Made by a program: the position numbers and the translations under genes | In this document: piece by piece, positions 57,511 through 64,000 of the stretch | Numbering within the stretch: the first letter of the stretch is position 1 | How the letters are laid out: the number at the start of each line of letters is the position of its first letter | The notes under the pieces: generated by a model | The model's database searches: none | What the model was told of the DNA's origin: nothing | What the model saw: only the letters and a program-made list of their open reading frames with translations | Assembly: GCA_012845835.1 (NCBI GenBank) | Contig: JABAKD010000024.1 | Span: forward strand, 5,906,078 to 5,970,077 | Direction of reading: 5' to 3' | Source of the DNA: Undaria pinnatifida | Taxonomy: Eukaryota > Sar > Phaeophyceae > Laminariales > Alariaceae | Length of the DNA stretch: 64,000 nucleotides

Positions 57511-60500
57511 CCCCTCCCTCACCCCCACAATGCCATCACCAGACCCTCAGAAGAGGCCTAGCGTAGCCGAGCTTCTCCAACACCCCGGAGTGTGTAACGC
57601 CTCTCGTTTGCACGAGCCGGTTAGAAGAAGGCCTCCATCCCAGATTACCGCTGTACCCGCCACCGCCAGAAGCCAGGCGTTGCACCTCCTCAAGCCAAGG
57701 GTGAGAGAGAAAGGGTGGGATGGAGTGGCGGGGAAGAGAGAGAGTGGGTGATATAGACGGATAGACAGGGTGACAGCTATGGGAGAGAAGGGAGGGAGGG
57801 AGGGAGAGAAAGATAACCGTGCCCCCCTCTCCTCCCTCACTCCCTCATTGTTTATCTCGACAGGCCCGACATGGAAGCAGCGAGGGCACAACCACTACGA
57901 GCCCTAGGAATACATCTCGACAGTCCGGACAGGGTAGCAGCGAGGACGCCACCACTAAGAGTCCTGGGAAATCGCGCACCGCAAGCTCATCGAGCGCGCA
58001 AAGGACACCGATGCACTCCCCTTCACCCTCCGTGGAGGCAGCGCCAGGGCGGGGCAGCCCATCCAGACTCTCGACCGCGAAAACGGTAGCAGCAGCGAAA
58101 GCGGCGGCAGAAGCTGCAAGGGGAATAGCGGGGACGGGGACGGCAGCTGCGGCGCCGCCTCGGGGAGGAGCTGGGCTGCAACCATCGTCGGTCCGGGCAT
58201 GCCTCCCCACGGTGATGCCCGCCGCGACGGCTTCCAGCCCTTCCGACCCGATGCATCTTCTAACCACGAGGCCGGCGGGGACGACGTGGAAGCAGCGGCA
58301 GCAGCTGGCGGCGCGGACGGGCAAGTTGGGGAGACGACGCTCGCTCGAGAGCGCGTGCGGTCGCGTGGGTGTCGACGATGATGGTAGCGGTAGAGGTGGT
58401 GGTGGTGGTGGTGGTCATGATGGTGGTGGCGGTGGTGGGCACGGTGGTGGTGGTGGTGGTGGGGGAGGCAGGAGGTCAATAGGCCTTCTTGTGCACGCGT
58501 GGTCGCCTAGCTCCAGCCTGGACGTGATGGGCTGCGCCGGAAGTTTAGCGGAAGAGGATGTTAAGGATAGCAGCTGCAGTGGGTTGTCCGTGGAGTTGGT
58601 GGGTAGCGATGTTGTTAGCCACAGTGGGAGCAGCGACGCTGGCGACGGTGACGGTACGGATGGCGGTGGGGGTGGGGGGAAGCGGGTGGCTACTTCCACG
58701 AATAAGTCCGCCCCGGGGAATGCTAGCGTGGTGCCTGAAGCGGTCTTCATTGGGGAGGCTAGCAGTGGAGCCTCGTGGGGGAGCGGCCGCGGACGGCTTG
58801 GTAGCGGGAGCGCTAGTGGTGGTGGTGGTGGTGGGTATAGTGGCGGGAGGGGAGCCGTGAAATCGGACGTCACTGGCTCGTTCTTGCGAAAGGTGTCGGG
58901 TGGGGGAGGAGCGACAGGAGCAGGGGGAGCGGGAGGAGGGGCAGTCGGAGGACGAGGAGGGGCGATGGAGTACGCGAGCGGCACGAGAACGATGGGCAGC
59001 GTGAGGTACTTCGGGGGGAGGTAGCGGAGTGGTGATAAAAAAAAAGCTGTGTTTTTCATGTTTGCTCATTTATCTTTCCTCTTCAGTTTCACGCTGCTTC
59101 GTCTTTCATTTTTTTTTACCTTATGCTTGGCTTTGTTTGCTTCCCACGCTTTGCTATTTTCTCGTGGTTCTCTGCTTTGTTGCTCTATCTTCTGCGTGTC
59201 ATTCTCCGTATTCTCTGCTCTTTGCTCTTCGTCCAATGCTTTGTCCTCGTCGCCCTTTTGTCGCCCCCTGTTCCCCCCCCCTCTGTTCCCTGTTTCCTAC
59301 GCTCTCCTCTGTCCTTGGTCCTATTCCCCCAGCGCCCCCCCAAGAACCAAACGAGTTCGCTCAGCAGACGAGGACTCAGAACCAGCGGCGGCAGCCGCAA
59401 CAGAAGCAGAGGCCGCACTCGAATCATCCTCGGAAAGCGCCTCCCCATCCGTGCCCCCTCCCTCCTCCTCTTCCGCCTCCGTCACCACGACCCCCCCCTC
59501 TTCCGCCACCCCCCCCTCCTCCACCCCCACTCCCTCCTCCTCCTCCCCCCCCGCTCCGCCTCCCGCTGCCGCCGGGGCCCCCGCCTCTGCTGGTGCCATG
59601 GCGGGGGGTAGAGTACCCCCGGAAGGCGGTGCCCACCGCGATCGGTGCAGGAGTGGAAGCGTTGGCCGTAGCGGCAGCAGGAGTCGCAGTGCCAGCGGCG
59701 CGTCTGCGGATAATGGGCCTGTTGGGTCGCCGCCGTCGTTGTCTTTGCCGGTACCACTATCTTCGTCGATGCCGTCAGCGACGGGGGCGGGGACGGAGGG
59801 GGCGGGGGCGGTGGCTGCGTCTGTGCCAGCGCGCCGCCGACAGGAGGGTTCTGTTGGTGGTGGTTCGCGGGGGTCGCTTGTCGGGACGAGAACCGCTCCC
59901 GGTTCTACCACTGCCGCTGAAGCCACGGCTGTTGCCGCGGGTGTTTGCGCAGCTGAAACCGGTGCTGGCACCGATGCTGGCACCGGTGCTGGCACCGGTG
60001 CTGATACCGGTTCTGGTGGCGGTGCTATTACCGGTGGGGGTACTGGCGGTGATACCGGTCCTGTTGTCGGTGCTTCAGGTACTGATGCTCCTATCGTTGC
60101 TGCTGCGACCGCTGCTACTTCTGGTGTTGGCGCTATCGCTGCTGGTACCGCTGCTACTGCTCCTGCTGCCGCCGCGGGGGCAGCCGAAGATCTACCCCGC
60201 TCCACCAGTGGAGCTGGAAGCCAGGCATCCTCGCCCGACCCGGGCCTATCGTCGTCTACCCATCCCGGCTTGTTGGGGCACAGCGGCCGCAGCAGCAGCA
60301 GCAGCGCAAACAACAACAGCGTACAAAGCGCGCCTAGCACCAGCACCACTACCGCCACCATTAGCCACAGCTGGATTGGCGGCGGCGGTGGCGCCGGGTT
60401 TGGCGGTAGCGGTGGTTTCGGCGGCGGGGCTGGCGGAAGGTCGCGCAGCCGGGGGGAGTGGATGGCGGAGCCGACCCGCTCTACCCCTACAAGGCGGGGT

Positions 60501-63500
60501 AGTTCTACTGCCGGGTCTGCCACCTCTGGCGCTGCCGCCGCCGCCTCTGCGGCTGACGGTGTCCCCGGCGGTGCTTTTGACACCTTGCACAGCGCGGGAC
60601 GCGGTAGAGGGCGGTGGCAACGGCGGGTTCATGTCGGTGCGGGGTCAGCCTCGCCTGTGGCGGCAGCAATGAAGGCTGCTGCCTCCTGTGAGTTTGGAGG
60701 AGGCGTAGCGACGGCGGGGGCGGGGGGCGGGGGTGGGGGTGAGGGTTGGGGTGGGAGGAGGCGCGACATCCCCCCCGCTAATCGCCAGGGTGGGCTCCAC
60801 CATCATGGAGGGAGCGAGAGTTTGCTGTTGTTCCCGTCACCGCTTCAGCTGCAGCAGCAGCAAGCGGCCGCCGGCGGGTTCTCCGCGTGGTCTCCTCCTG
60901 CGTCAAGGTGGGAGGGGCAGGGAGCAGGGGGGCGGTGTATATTTTTTGTACTAGAAGCCGTGCTTTATTTATATTGTTGAGCCCCTTCTCAGTTCGCGCT
61001 ATTTTTTTTATTTTTTCTCCTCTTGCTCCTCATTTTTGCCCTCCCCGTTCTCGTCATCCTTCTTCTCCCCGACTCCTGTGTTCGCTTTGTCAGGGGCAGG
61101 AACTCTAGCAGCGGCAGCAGTCGATCTAGCTCGAGAGAAGGCGACGCGCTACACCGCCCTCGCTCCACCGCCTCGCATTCCTACGACCACGCTCGCGACG
61201 CTTTTCCCCGCTCTCAAGGAGGCGCTGGAAGCGCCGGTAGCACCAGTGGCGGCAGCGGTGGTGGTGGGGGTGGTGGTGGGAGTGGGGGCAGCGGCGGCAC
61301 CTCCAAGGGGAAGAGTTCGCGATACCCTAGTGCTAGTGCTACCGCTAAGGGTAGCGCTGACACCAGCGGTTACATCAACGCCAACCTCAGCAGTGACACC
61401 GGCGCTCTCCCGAACGCAAGCGTTACCGGTAGCGCTGACACCGACGGTAGTTGTGGCGGTGCTGTGGAAGCGCGGCGACAACCGGTGAGAGAGAGGGCCG
61501 GGTCGGCGTTGGGGCGACGTCGGCGACACGACTGGGGGATGGCGAGTCAGGACGGAAACCGATCTGACGGGACCCCGACTCCAACCCTCGGGATGGACAC
61601 GGGGTCACCCGGCAGGGAGGGCAGCAGCGGCAGTGGGCTGAAGGTTGGGGTGAGCGCGAGGGCTACGCTGTGGCAGCGGCGGATTCAGGAGAGGGGGTTG
61701 GAAGTCCAGGCGGTGAGGAGGGTGAAGAGAGACGGAATGTAATTGACGTTTTTGCCCACTGTAAGAATCGTTCCGTAATGAGTCCGAATGGGTTCTTCCC
61801 GAAAGATTGTGGATGCAGGTTTTAAGAAGTTTCGACGCCGTGCGGTTTAATGGTGGGAGTGCTTGTGGTGATGGCGGGGAGTGGGGGTTGTAGTGTGTGG
61901 TGGTAGTGGTGGTGGTGATAATGATGCTGGTGGTGGTGGTGTTGGTGGTGGTGCTGGTGCTGGTGATGGTGATGGTGGTGGTGGTGGTGGTGGTGGTGAT
62001 GGTGGCATTGGCGTTGGTGTTGACGCTGCTGATGCTGTTGCTGTCGCTGTTGGCGTGGCCGGCGTGGCGTTGGTGGGGTGGTGGTGACGTTGGTGTGGAT
62101 GTTGGTGGTGTTGCGTGGTGTTGGTATTGATGTCGGCGTTTTCTGCTCTCGCCGTTTCTCTCGCTTGTCGCTAAAACTTCTCTCTGTTGTCGGCTCTGTT
62201 GTCGTTTGGTGTTTAGCCGAGCATTTATTGACTCCCAATTTATCGCTTGCTGTTACGCCCTGTGAACAATCACCAATCCAGGCGTCATCTTCGTGGAGCG
62301 GGGGGGACACCGCCAACTCCAGCCTCACCCCCCCTGAAAGCGTCGAAAGCAGCTCGGGGGGCGTAAGCGGGGTTCCCCTCCGTGCCTCCTCGCCACCCTT
62401 GGCGGCTGTAGCAACAGTGACAGCAGTAGCGGCAGCAGCAACTGGAGCGGTGGTAGCAACGGGAGCTCCTGGCATTGTTGACGGGCAGGCGGGGGATTCG
62501 GGAAAGGCGGTGGCATCAGCGGAGGCGCTTCCCGGGGTGGGGATGGGGGTTGGGGAAGGGGCAGGCGGGGCTAGGGGAGGAGGCGCGGGGGGGGAGCGGC
62601 TGTACATTCCGCGCGGATGGAACGATGGGCTGGACGTCGGTGGCAGTGGTGGTGGCAGTGTTGGTGGCATGAGTCAAGCCGAACGCCATAGTCAACAGCA
62701 GCAGCAGCACGCTCGTCGGTCCCGACCTTCTAGTGGCCGTTTCTCTCGAATGATGGGATCGCCCGGGACAAATAGGGGCGGCGGTAGCGGCGGCTGTGGT
62801 GGTGGTGGTAGCGAATCTGGTACGGGGCGCAAGCGGAGCACCCGTCTCGAGAATGTTGACGGCAGTGGAGGCGATAGTGGGGGGGTAGTTGGAGCGGGGG
62901 CCGCCTCGCGGTCGGCTCCAAGTGGCAGCCTTGCTGCTGAATGGGCCAGCAGCGGCAGCGAGGGTACACCCATCACTCCCGCCCCCACCTCTACCCCTGC
63001 CCGTGTCGTCCCCAGTGGTGGGAGCGGTAGCGGTGGTGGCGCCGATGGGGGTGATGGTGGTGGTGGTGGTGGTGGTCGTGGTGGTGGTGGTGGTGGTGGT
63101 GGCAGTGGCGATGTCGGCGGTAATGGTGGTGATGGTGGCGGCGGCGGCCGTGGTGGTGGTGGTGGTGGTGGCGGCGGCGGCGGCGGGCTACTTGGCGCCA
63201 CACACGAAGGGTCCCAAGCAGCAGTTGCCACTACCAGTACCTCTGCTGGTGTTGGTGTCGGTAGCGTTGACCACGACAGGATGGGCTCCTTTACTGGTGT
63301 TGGTGTAGGTAGCAATGACCGTGGCCGGTTGGGCTCCGCTGGCTCCGTGGGTCGGATCCGCAGCGACAGCGATTCCACCACGGCTGTCTGGCGACCCACG
63401 TCTTCTCTGGATAAGGACGGAGAGGCGGGGACGGGGGCAGTGTCGTCTACGATTGCTAAGGAGGCGGGGGTTGGGAGGGGGAGGGGGGTCGATGGCGAGA

Positions 63501-63556
63501 AGGGGGGGGGGGGGGGGGGCAGCGGCAGTCTCACAGAGAAGTCGTGGAGCTGCTGA
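43457..63556 (+). CDS. PB1-domain MAP kinase kinase kinase (STE11/MEKK-like), 16 exons
   Basis: Predicted Ser/Thr kinase that would phosphorylate MAP kinase kinases. Exons: 43457-43501, 47054-47134, 47946-48008, 48646-48948, 49416-49675, 50738-50911, 52111-52318, 53373-53444, 53801-53878, 55844-55980, 56668-56738, 57543-57700, 57864-59020, 59333-60907, 61094-61712, 62282-63556. All introns are GT-AG and every phase matches, giving 6276 nt or 2091 residues. Order: start [17 protein letters not shown]1 domain (~16-92), Pro/Gly linker, kinase domain (~251-512), Ser/Gly/Ala-rich tail (551-2091). The start is the only ATG found in a short exon ending in phase 0 directly before the PB1 exon. The exon at 55844 has a weak acceptor and is the least certain boundary. 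PB1 plus a MEKK-type kinase recalls animal MEKK2/MEKK3, but the huge tail does not. The last intron could be retained, ending the protein at 61742. Confidence 0.85.
44150..44800 (+). repeat. Three diverged ~230-bp tandem units in MAPKKK intron 1
   Basis: Shared blocks: CAGGCAGACCGCAAGCAAGC, TTCAGCATGCCTGCTGTCTG and CTGCTGCTGCATGCG, each followed by a cytosine-rich stretch. Confidence 0.6.
45127..45212 (-). mobile_element. Family E short element, reverse, in MAPKKK intron 1
   Basis: ACAACCCCTCCCTATACGAA ... CAAGTAAATATATCCCAAAA ... GCATTAA; diverged. Confidence 0.6.
46440..46765. repeat. GACCCG-type minisatellite in MAPKKK intron 1
   Basis: Starts GGGTTTCCACGGGTCGGATC and has four units of CCCGACCCGCGGGTTTTTGA with AATGCCTCCTAA spacers. 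It abuts the family-D copy at 46770. Confidence 0.8.
46770..47012 (+). repeat. Family D dispersed repeat (copy 3), just before MAPKKK exon 2
   Basis: TATGGTTTCCGTGCGCAGAG ... ATACGCGATCGGAGTAATGC ... GAGTTTTGACGAAATCCTTG. It ends about 40 bp before the PB1 exon acceptor. Confidence 0.7.
49012..49080 (+). repeat. Family B dispersed element in a MAPKKK intron
   Basis: G-rich tract, then GTACTAATTTGTTGCTTGCC ... ATCTCTTTCGAGACGGAGCG. Confidence 0.65.
49416..57700 (+). CDS. Exons 5-12 of the MAPKKK: linker and kinase catalytic domain
   Basis: The kinase starts at [14 protein letters not shown], formed across the 49675/50738 splice. Landmarks in my numbering: glycine loop G259-E-G261-A-F-G264, ATP-binding Lys281 (MAVK), helix-C Glu301, catalytic loop HRDIK 374-378 with Asn381, DFG 394-396, activation segment [10 protein letters not shown] 417-426, ADVWSLG, and the late Arg in DPQKRPS. 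All catalytic residues are present, so an active enzyme is expected. The [10 protein letters not shown] sequence is typical of STE11/MEKK-type MAPKKKs. Exon 10 may begin at 55844 (after TTGAG) or slightly downstream; the phase-0 choice at 55844 adds about three residues before ADVW relative to usual family spacing. Confidence 0.88.
50200..50642 (+). repeat. Three decayed tandem copies of the kinase glycine-loop exon
   Basis: Copies begin near 50205, 50388 and 50565, then the true exon at 50738, a period of about 173-183 bp. Each has a C-rich stretch, a T-rich stretch, an AAG acceptor-like end (two copies) and ~75 bp of exon. Translations are [19 protein letters not shown] and [19 protein letters not shown] against the real [19 protein letters not shown]. 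None runs on to the ATP-binding Lys. Confidence 0.8.
50925..51168. repeat. (GGGTA)n-type microsatellite in a MAPKKK intron
   Basis: TAGGGTAGGGTAGGG with variants over 240 bp, directly between the true exon (ends 50911) and its half-copy at 51176. Confidence 0.9.
51176..51300 (+). repeat. Decayed copy of the second half of the glycine-loop exon
   Basis: Encodes [20 protein letters not shown] and SSADA then a stop, against the real [19 protein letters not shown]. The copy keeps the splice donor ACGTGAGTGG. Confidence 0.8.
51725..51918 (+). repeat. Family C dispersed element in a MAPKKK intron
   Basis: TACGAGCGGTTCTTGGAAGG ... AACACCTCACGGCGCTTCGG ... GTCCCGGCATGGTAGGGATG ... AACTGAGTA then a C-rich tract. 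Confidence 0.7.
52392..52499 (-). mobile_element. Family E short element, reverse
   Basis: TTAACCCATTTAGAGCCCCA ... ATCCAAGTAATTTGTCCCCG ... AAGGCGTTA. It lies about 75 bp after the HRDIK exon. Confidence 0.7.
52540..53040 (+). repeat. Decayed copies of the HRDIK exon end
   Basis: Three traces: TACCGCGAAATCAGCGTTTG near 52558, GCACCGCGAAATCAGCGATT near 52909, and GTACTTCCAGCACAGCAAAG...CATCGTGACACCAAGG at 52988-53035 (reading as [14 protein letters not shown]), against the real [14 protein letters not shown]. Confidence 0.65.
52640..52865 (-). repeat. Family C dispersed element, reverse
   Basis: G-run, then GTACACATGCGTAGCCGTAG ... CCCTACTATGCCGGGACGGA ... GCGCCGTGAGGTGTTTGGCG. Confidence 0.7.
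53885..53973 (+). mobile_element. Family E short element (~90 bp) in a MAPKKK intron
   Basis: TTAACGCTTTTACAACTGGA ... TTGGATTTAGTATAGGGAGG ... GGGGTTAA. It starts 7 bp after the end of the exon at 53878. Six further copies are in this window. Confidence 0.75.
54250..54312 (+). repeat. Family D 3' end fragment next to a SINE-like element
   Basis: CCAAGATGAGTTTCGACGAA then ATCTTCGATCTCACAGCTGG, the best-preserved [15 protein letters not shown] frame in the window. Confidence 0.7.
54320..54612 (+). mobile_element. Possible tRNA-derived SINE (family G)
   Basis: GATGGCGTATCAGG resembles a pol III A box and GAGTTCGAGCCCC, about 45 bp on, a B box. The body shares GACACCTGTGACCACGGCTT and GTCCAGAAG with 27545-27860. 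A short (TA)n run follows. Confidence 0.45.
54902..55039 (+). repeat. 69-bp tandem duplication in a GATCTGT-rich region
   Basis: Two identical units starting TATACAGGTCCTGCACAGCA at 54902 and 54971. The wider region 54740-55340 is full of ATGATCTGT strings and resembles 19150-19620 and 21300-21420. Confidence 0.8.
56235..56580. repeat. (CCCT)n microsatellite in a MAPKKK intron
   Basis: Nearly perfect CCCT repeat over ~340 bp with one CCTTCC variant near 56556. Long Pro-Ser-Leu and Gly-Arg-Glu open frames here are not genes. Confidence 0.95.
57864..59020 (+). CDS. Exon 13 of the MAPKKK: start of the low-complexity tail
   Basis: This exon continues in frame from ...HLLKPR in exon 12 with [16 protein letters not shown]. 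It is rich in Ser, Thr, Ala and Gly and carries many Ser-Pro and Thr-Pro pairs, which are possible proline-directed phosphorylation sites. It contains long Gly runs interrupted by His and Arg. A stop (TAG, 59022-59024) follows at once if the intron is retained. The splice donor AG/GTAGCG at 59020 restores frame with the next exon. No folded domain is visible. Confidence 0.75.
59333..60907 (+). CDS. Exon 14 of the MAPKKK: 525-residue low-complexity tail segment
   Basis: Acceptor TTCCCCCAG/C completes a Ser codon with the two bases from exon 13. The segment is Ser/Ala/Gly/Thr-rich, with a Thr-Gly-Ala repeat stretch near 59960-60070 and a Gln run near the 3' end. Donor TCAAG/GTGGGA. A 420-codon open frame on the minus strand (59321-60583) is a shadow produced by the codon bias of this exon. 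Confidence 0.72.
61094..61712 (+). CDS. Exon 15 of the MAPKKK tail
   Basis: Acceptor TTTGTCAG/G joins in phase to give ...[12 protein letters not shown]. It is Ser/Gly/Ala-rich and ends in a charged stretch ([15 protein letters not shown]). The donor GCG/GTGAGG at 61712 is in phase 0 and matches the next exon. Read-through without splicing would add ten residues and stop at 61742, so a shorter isoform is possible. Confidence 0.68.
62282..63556 (+). CDS. Final exon 16 of the MAPKKK tail
   Basis: Acceptor CAATCCAG/GCG in phase 0. The 424 residues are Gly/Ser-rich with GGT/GGC-encoded polyglycine runs (about 63040-63190), a Gln run near 62695 and repeated GVGVGS motifs. It ends LTEKSWSC and stops TGA at 63554-63556. 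No domain is recognised. The polyglycine DNA is a triplet-repeat expansion and is probably length-variable. Confidence 0.7.
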   Translation, partial: ASSSWSGGDTANSSLTPPESVESSSGGVSGVPLRASSPPLAAVATVTAVAAAATGAVVATGAPGIVDGQAGDSGKAVASAEALPGVGMGVGEGAGGARGGGAGGERLYIPRGWNDGLDVGGSGGGSVGGMSQAERHSQQQQQHARRSRPSSGRFSRMMGSPGTNRGGGSGGCGGGGSESGTGRKRSTRLENVDGSGGDSGGVVGAGAASRSAPSGSLAAEWASSGSEGTPITPAPTSTPARVVPSGGSGSGGGADGGDGGGGGGGRGGGGGGGGSGDVGGNGGDGGGGGRGGGGGGGGGGGGLLGATHEGSQAAVATTSTSAGVGVGSVDHDRMGSFTGVGVGSNDRGRLGSAGSVGRIRSDSDSTTAVWRPTSSLDKDGEAGTGAVSSTIAKEAGVGRGRGVDGEKGGGGGGSGSLTEKSWSC

Positions 63557-63884
63557 CAACCACTCCAAAGGTGTGGGCATGTGTTATAGATTTCCTTTAG
63601 TGTATGTAGAAATTATGTGCGTGTCGTAGGTGCCTAGGTGTTCTTGTTTGCGTTTTTTGTATGATATTGCCTGTGCGTGTTAGCTGTGTGTTTGCCGATG
63701 TCCTTGACCAGTTGTGCCCGATATGAGGCTCATTGCTATCGGGGAAAAGTAAATAGTGTTTTCCTTGTTTTCCTGATGTTCTTTTACTCCGGGCGTTAAT
63801 ATTACATCAGTAAAAATTAAAACATCCACTCGCAACACAACAGTACCCCCCCCCCTCACAACCCCGCTTAAAGTCTACATGTAA
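63557..63884 (+). other. MAPKKK 3' flank
   Basis: Presumed 3' untranslated region and flank. I see no clear AATAAA; the region is AT-richer (GTAAATAGTG near 63749). Confidence 0.45.
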
Positions 63885-63985
63885 TAGTTGGCCTCGGTTG
63901 GCACCGACGCTGTAAAACATTATAGTGAAGTCTATATATTGGGGTTGGCGTTGGTTGGCAACGACGTTGTAAAACATGCCAGTCA
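63885..63985 (-). repeat. Family F dispersed repeat (copy 2), window edge
   Basis: GTTGGCACCGACGCTGTAAA ... ATATTGGGGTTGGCGTTGGT ... TTGTAAAACATGCCAGTCAC; it may continue past the window. Confidence 0.75.
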
Positions 63986-64000
63986 CTGCGTGAGCTAGAT

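Noticed and set aside
59321-60583. 420-codon open frame on the minus strand
   Set aside because: It is antisense to a MAPKKK tail exon that has phase-consistent splice sites. Its length comes from the low stop-codon content of GC-rich repeats.
61822-62670. 282-codon minus-strand frame with His-rich stretch
   Set aside because: It spans a (GGT)n intronic repeat and the antisense of the last MAPKKK exon.

Overview
This is a eukaryotic nuclear window, most likely from a brown alga or related stramenopile (Ectocarpus-like). That assignment is my inference. It rests on two long, intron-rich genes with clean GT-AG introns, GC-rich coding sequence with Gly/Ser/Ala homopolymers, a tyrosine-recombinase (DIRS/Ngaro-type) retroelement, and very heavy load of small dispersed repeats. 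Nothing looks prokaryotic: there are no operons and no CRISPR. One assembly gap of N lies at 8501-9000.

Layout. (1) About 1-9470 is a decayed DIRS/Ngaro-like retroelement: a gag-like region, two opposed arrays of a 57-bp repeat, reverse transcriptase, RNase H, tyrosine recombinase, then a ~405-bp direct repeat present twice around a (GA)n tract and the gap. (2) About 9470-18137 is gene-free and made of dispersed repeats: a TIR element family, a foldback element, telomere-like cores in duplicated 290-bp units, and a family carrying a short [15 protein letters not shown]-like reading frame. (3) 18138-42044, minus strand, is a ~24-kb gene that I assembled exon by exon and identify as NPRL3, a GATOR1 subunit. 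(4) 42045-43456 is the 1.4-kb interval between two divergent genes. (5) 43457-63556, plus strand, is a 16-exon gene encoding a ~2091-residue MAP kinase kinase kinase with an N-terminal PB1 domain, a complete STE11/MEKK-type kinase domain and a ~1540-residue low-complexity tail. All 15 introns are phase-consistent. (6) 63557-64000 is the 3' flank, with a dispersed repeat at the edge.

The two genes are head to head and could share a bidirectional promoter. One is predicted to act in amino-acid/TORC1 signalling and the other in MAP-kinase signalling; a functional link is speculative. The most unusual feature is that introns of both genes hold decayed partial copies of their own neighbouring exons ('exon echoes'), together with several families of very short elements, some nested in each other. 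Every reading here is by eye; no alignment or search was run.
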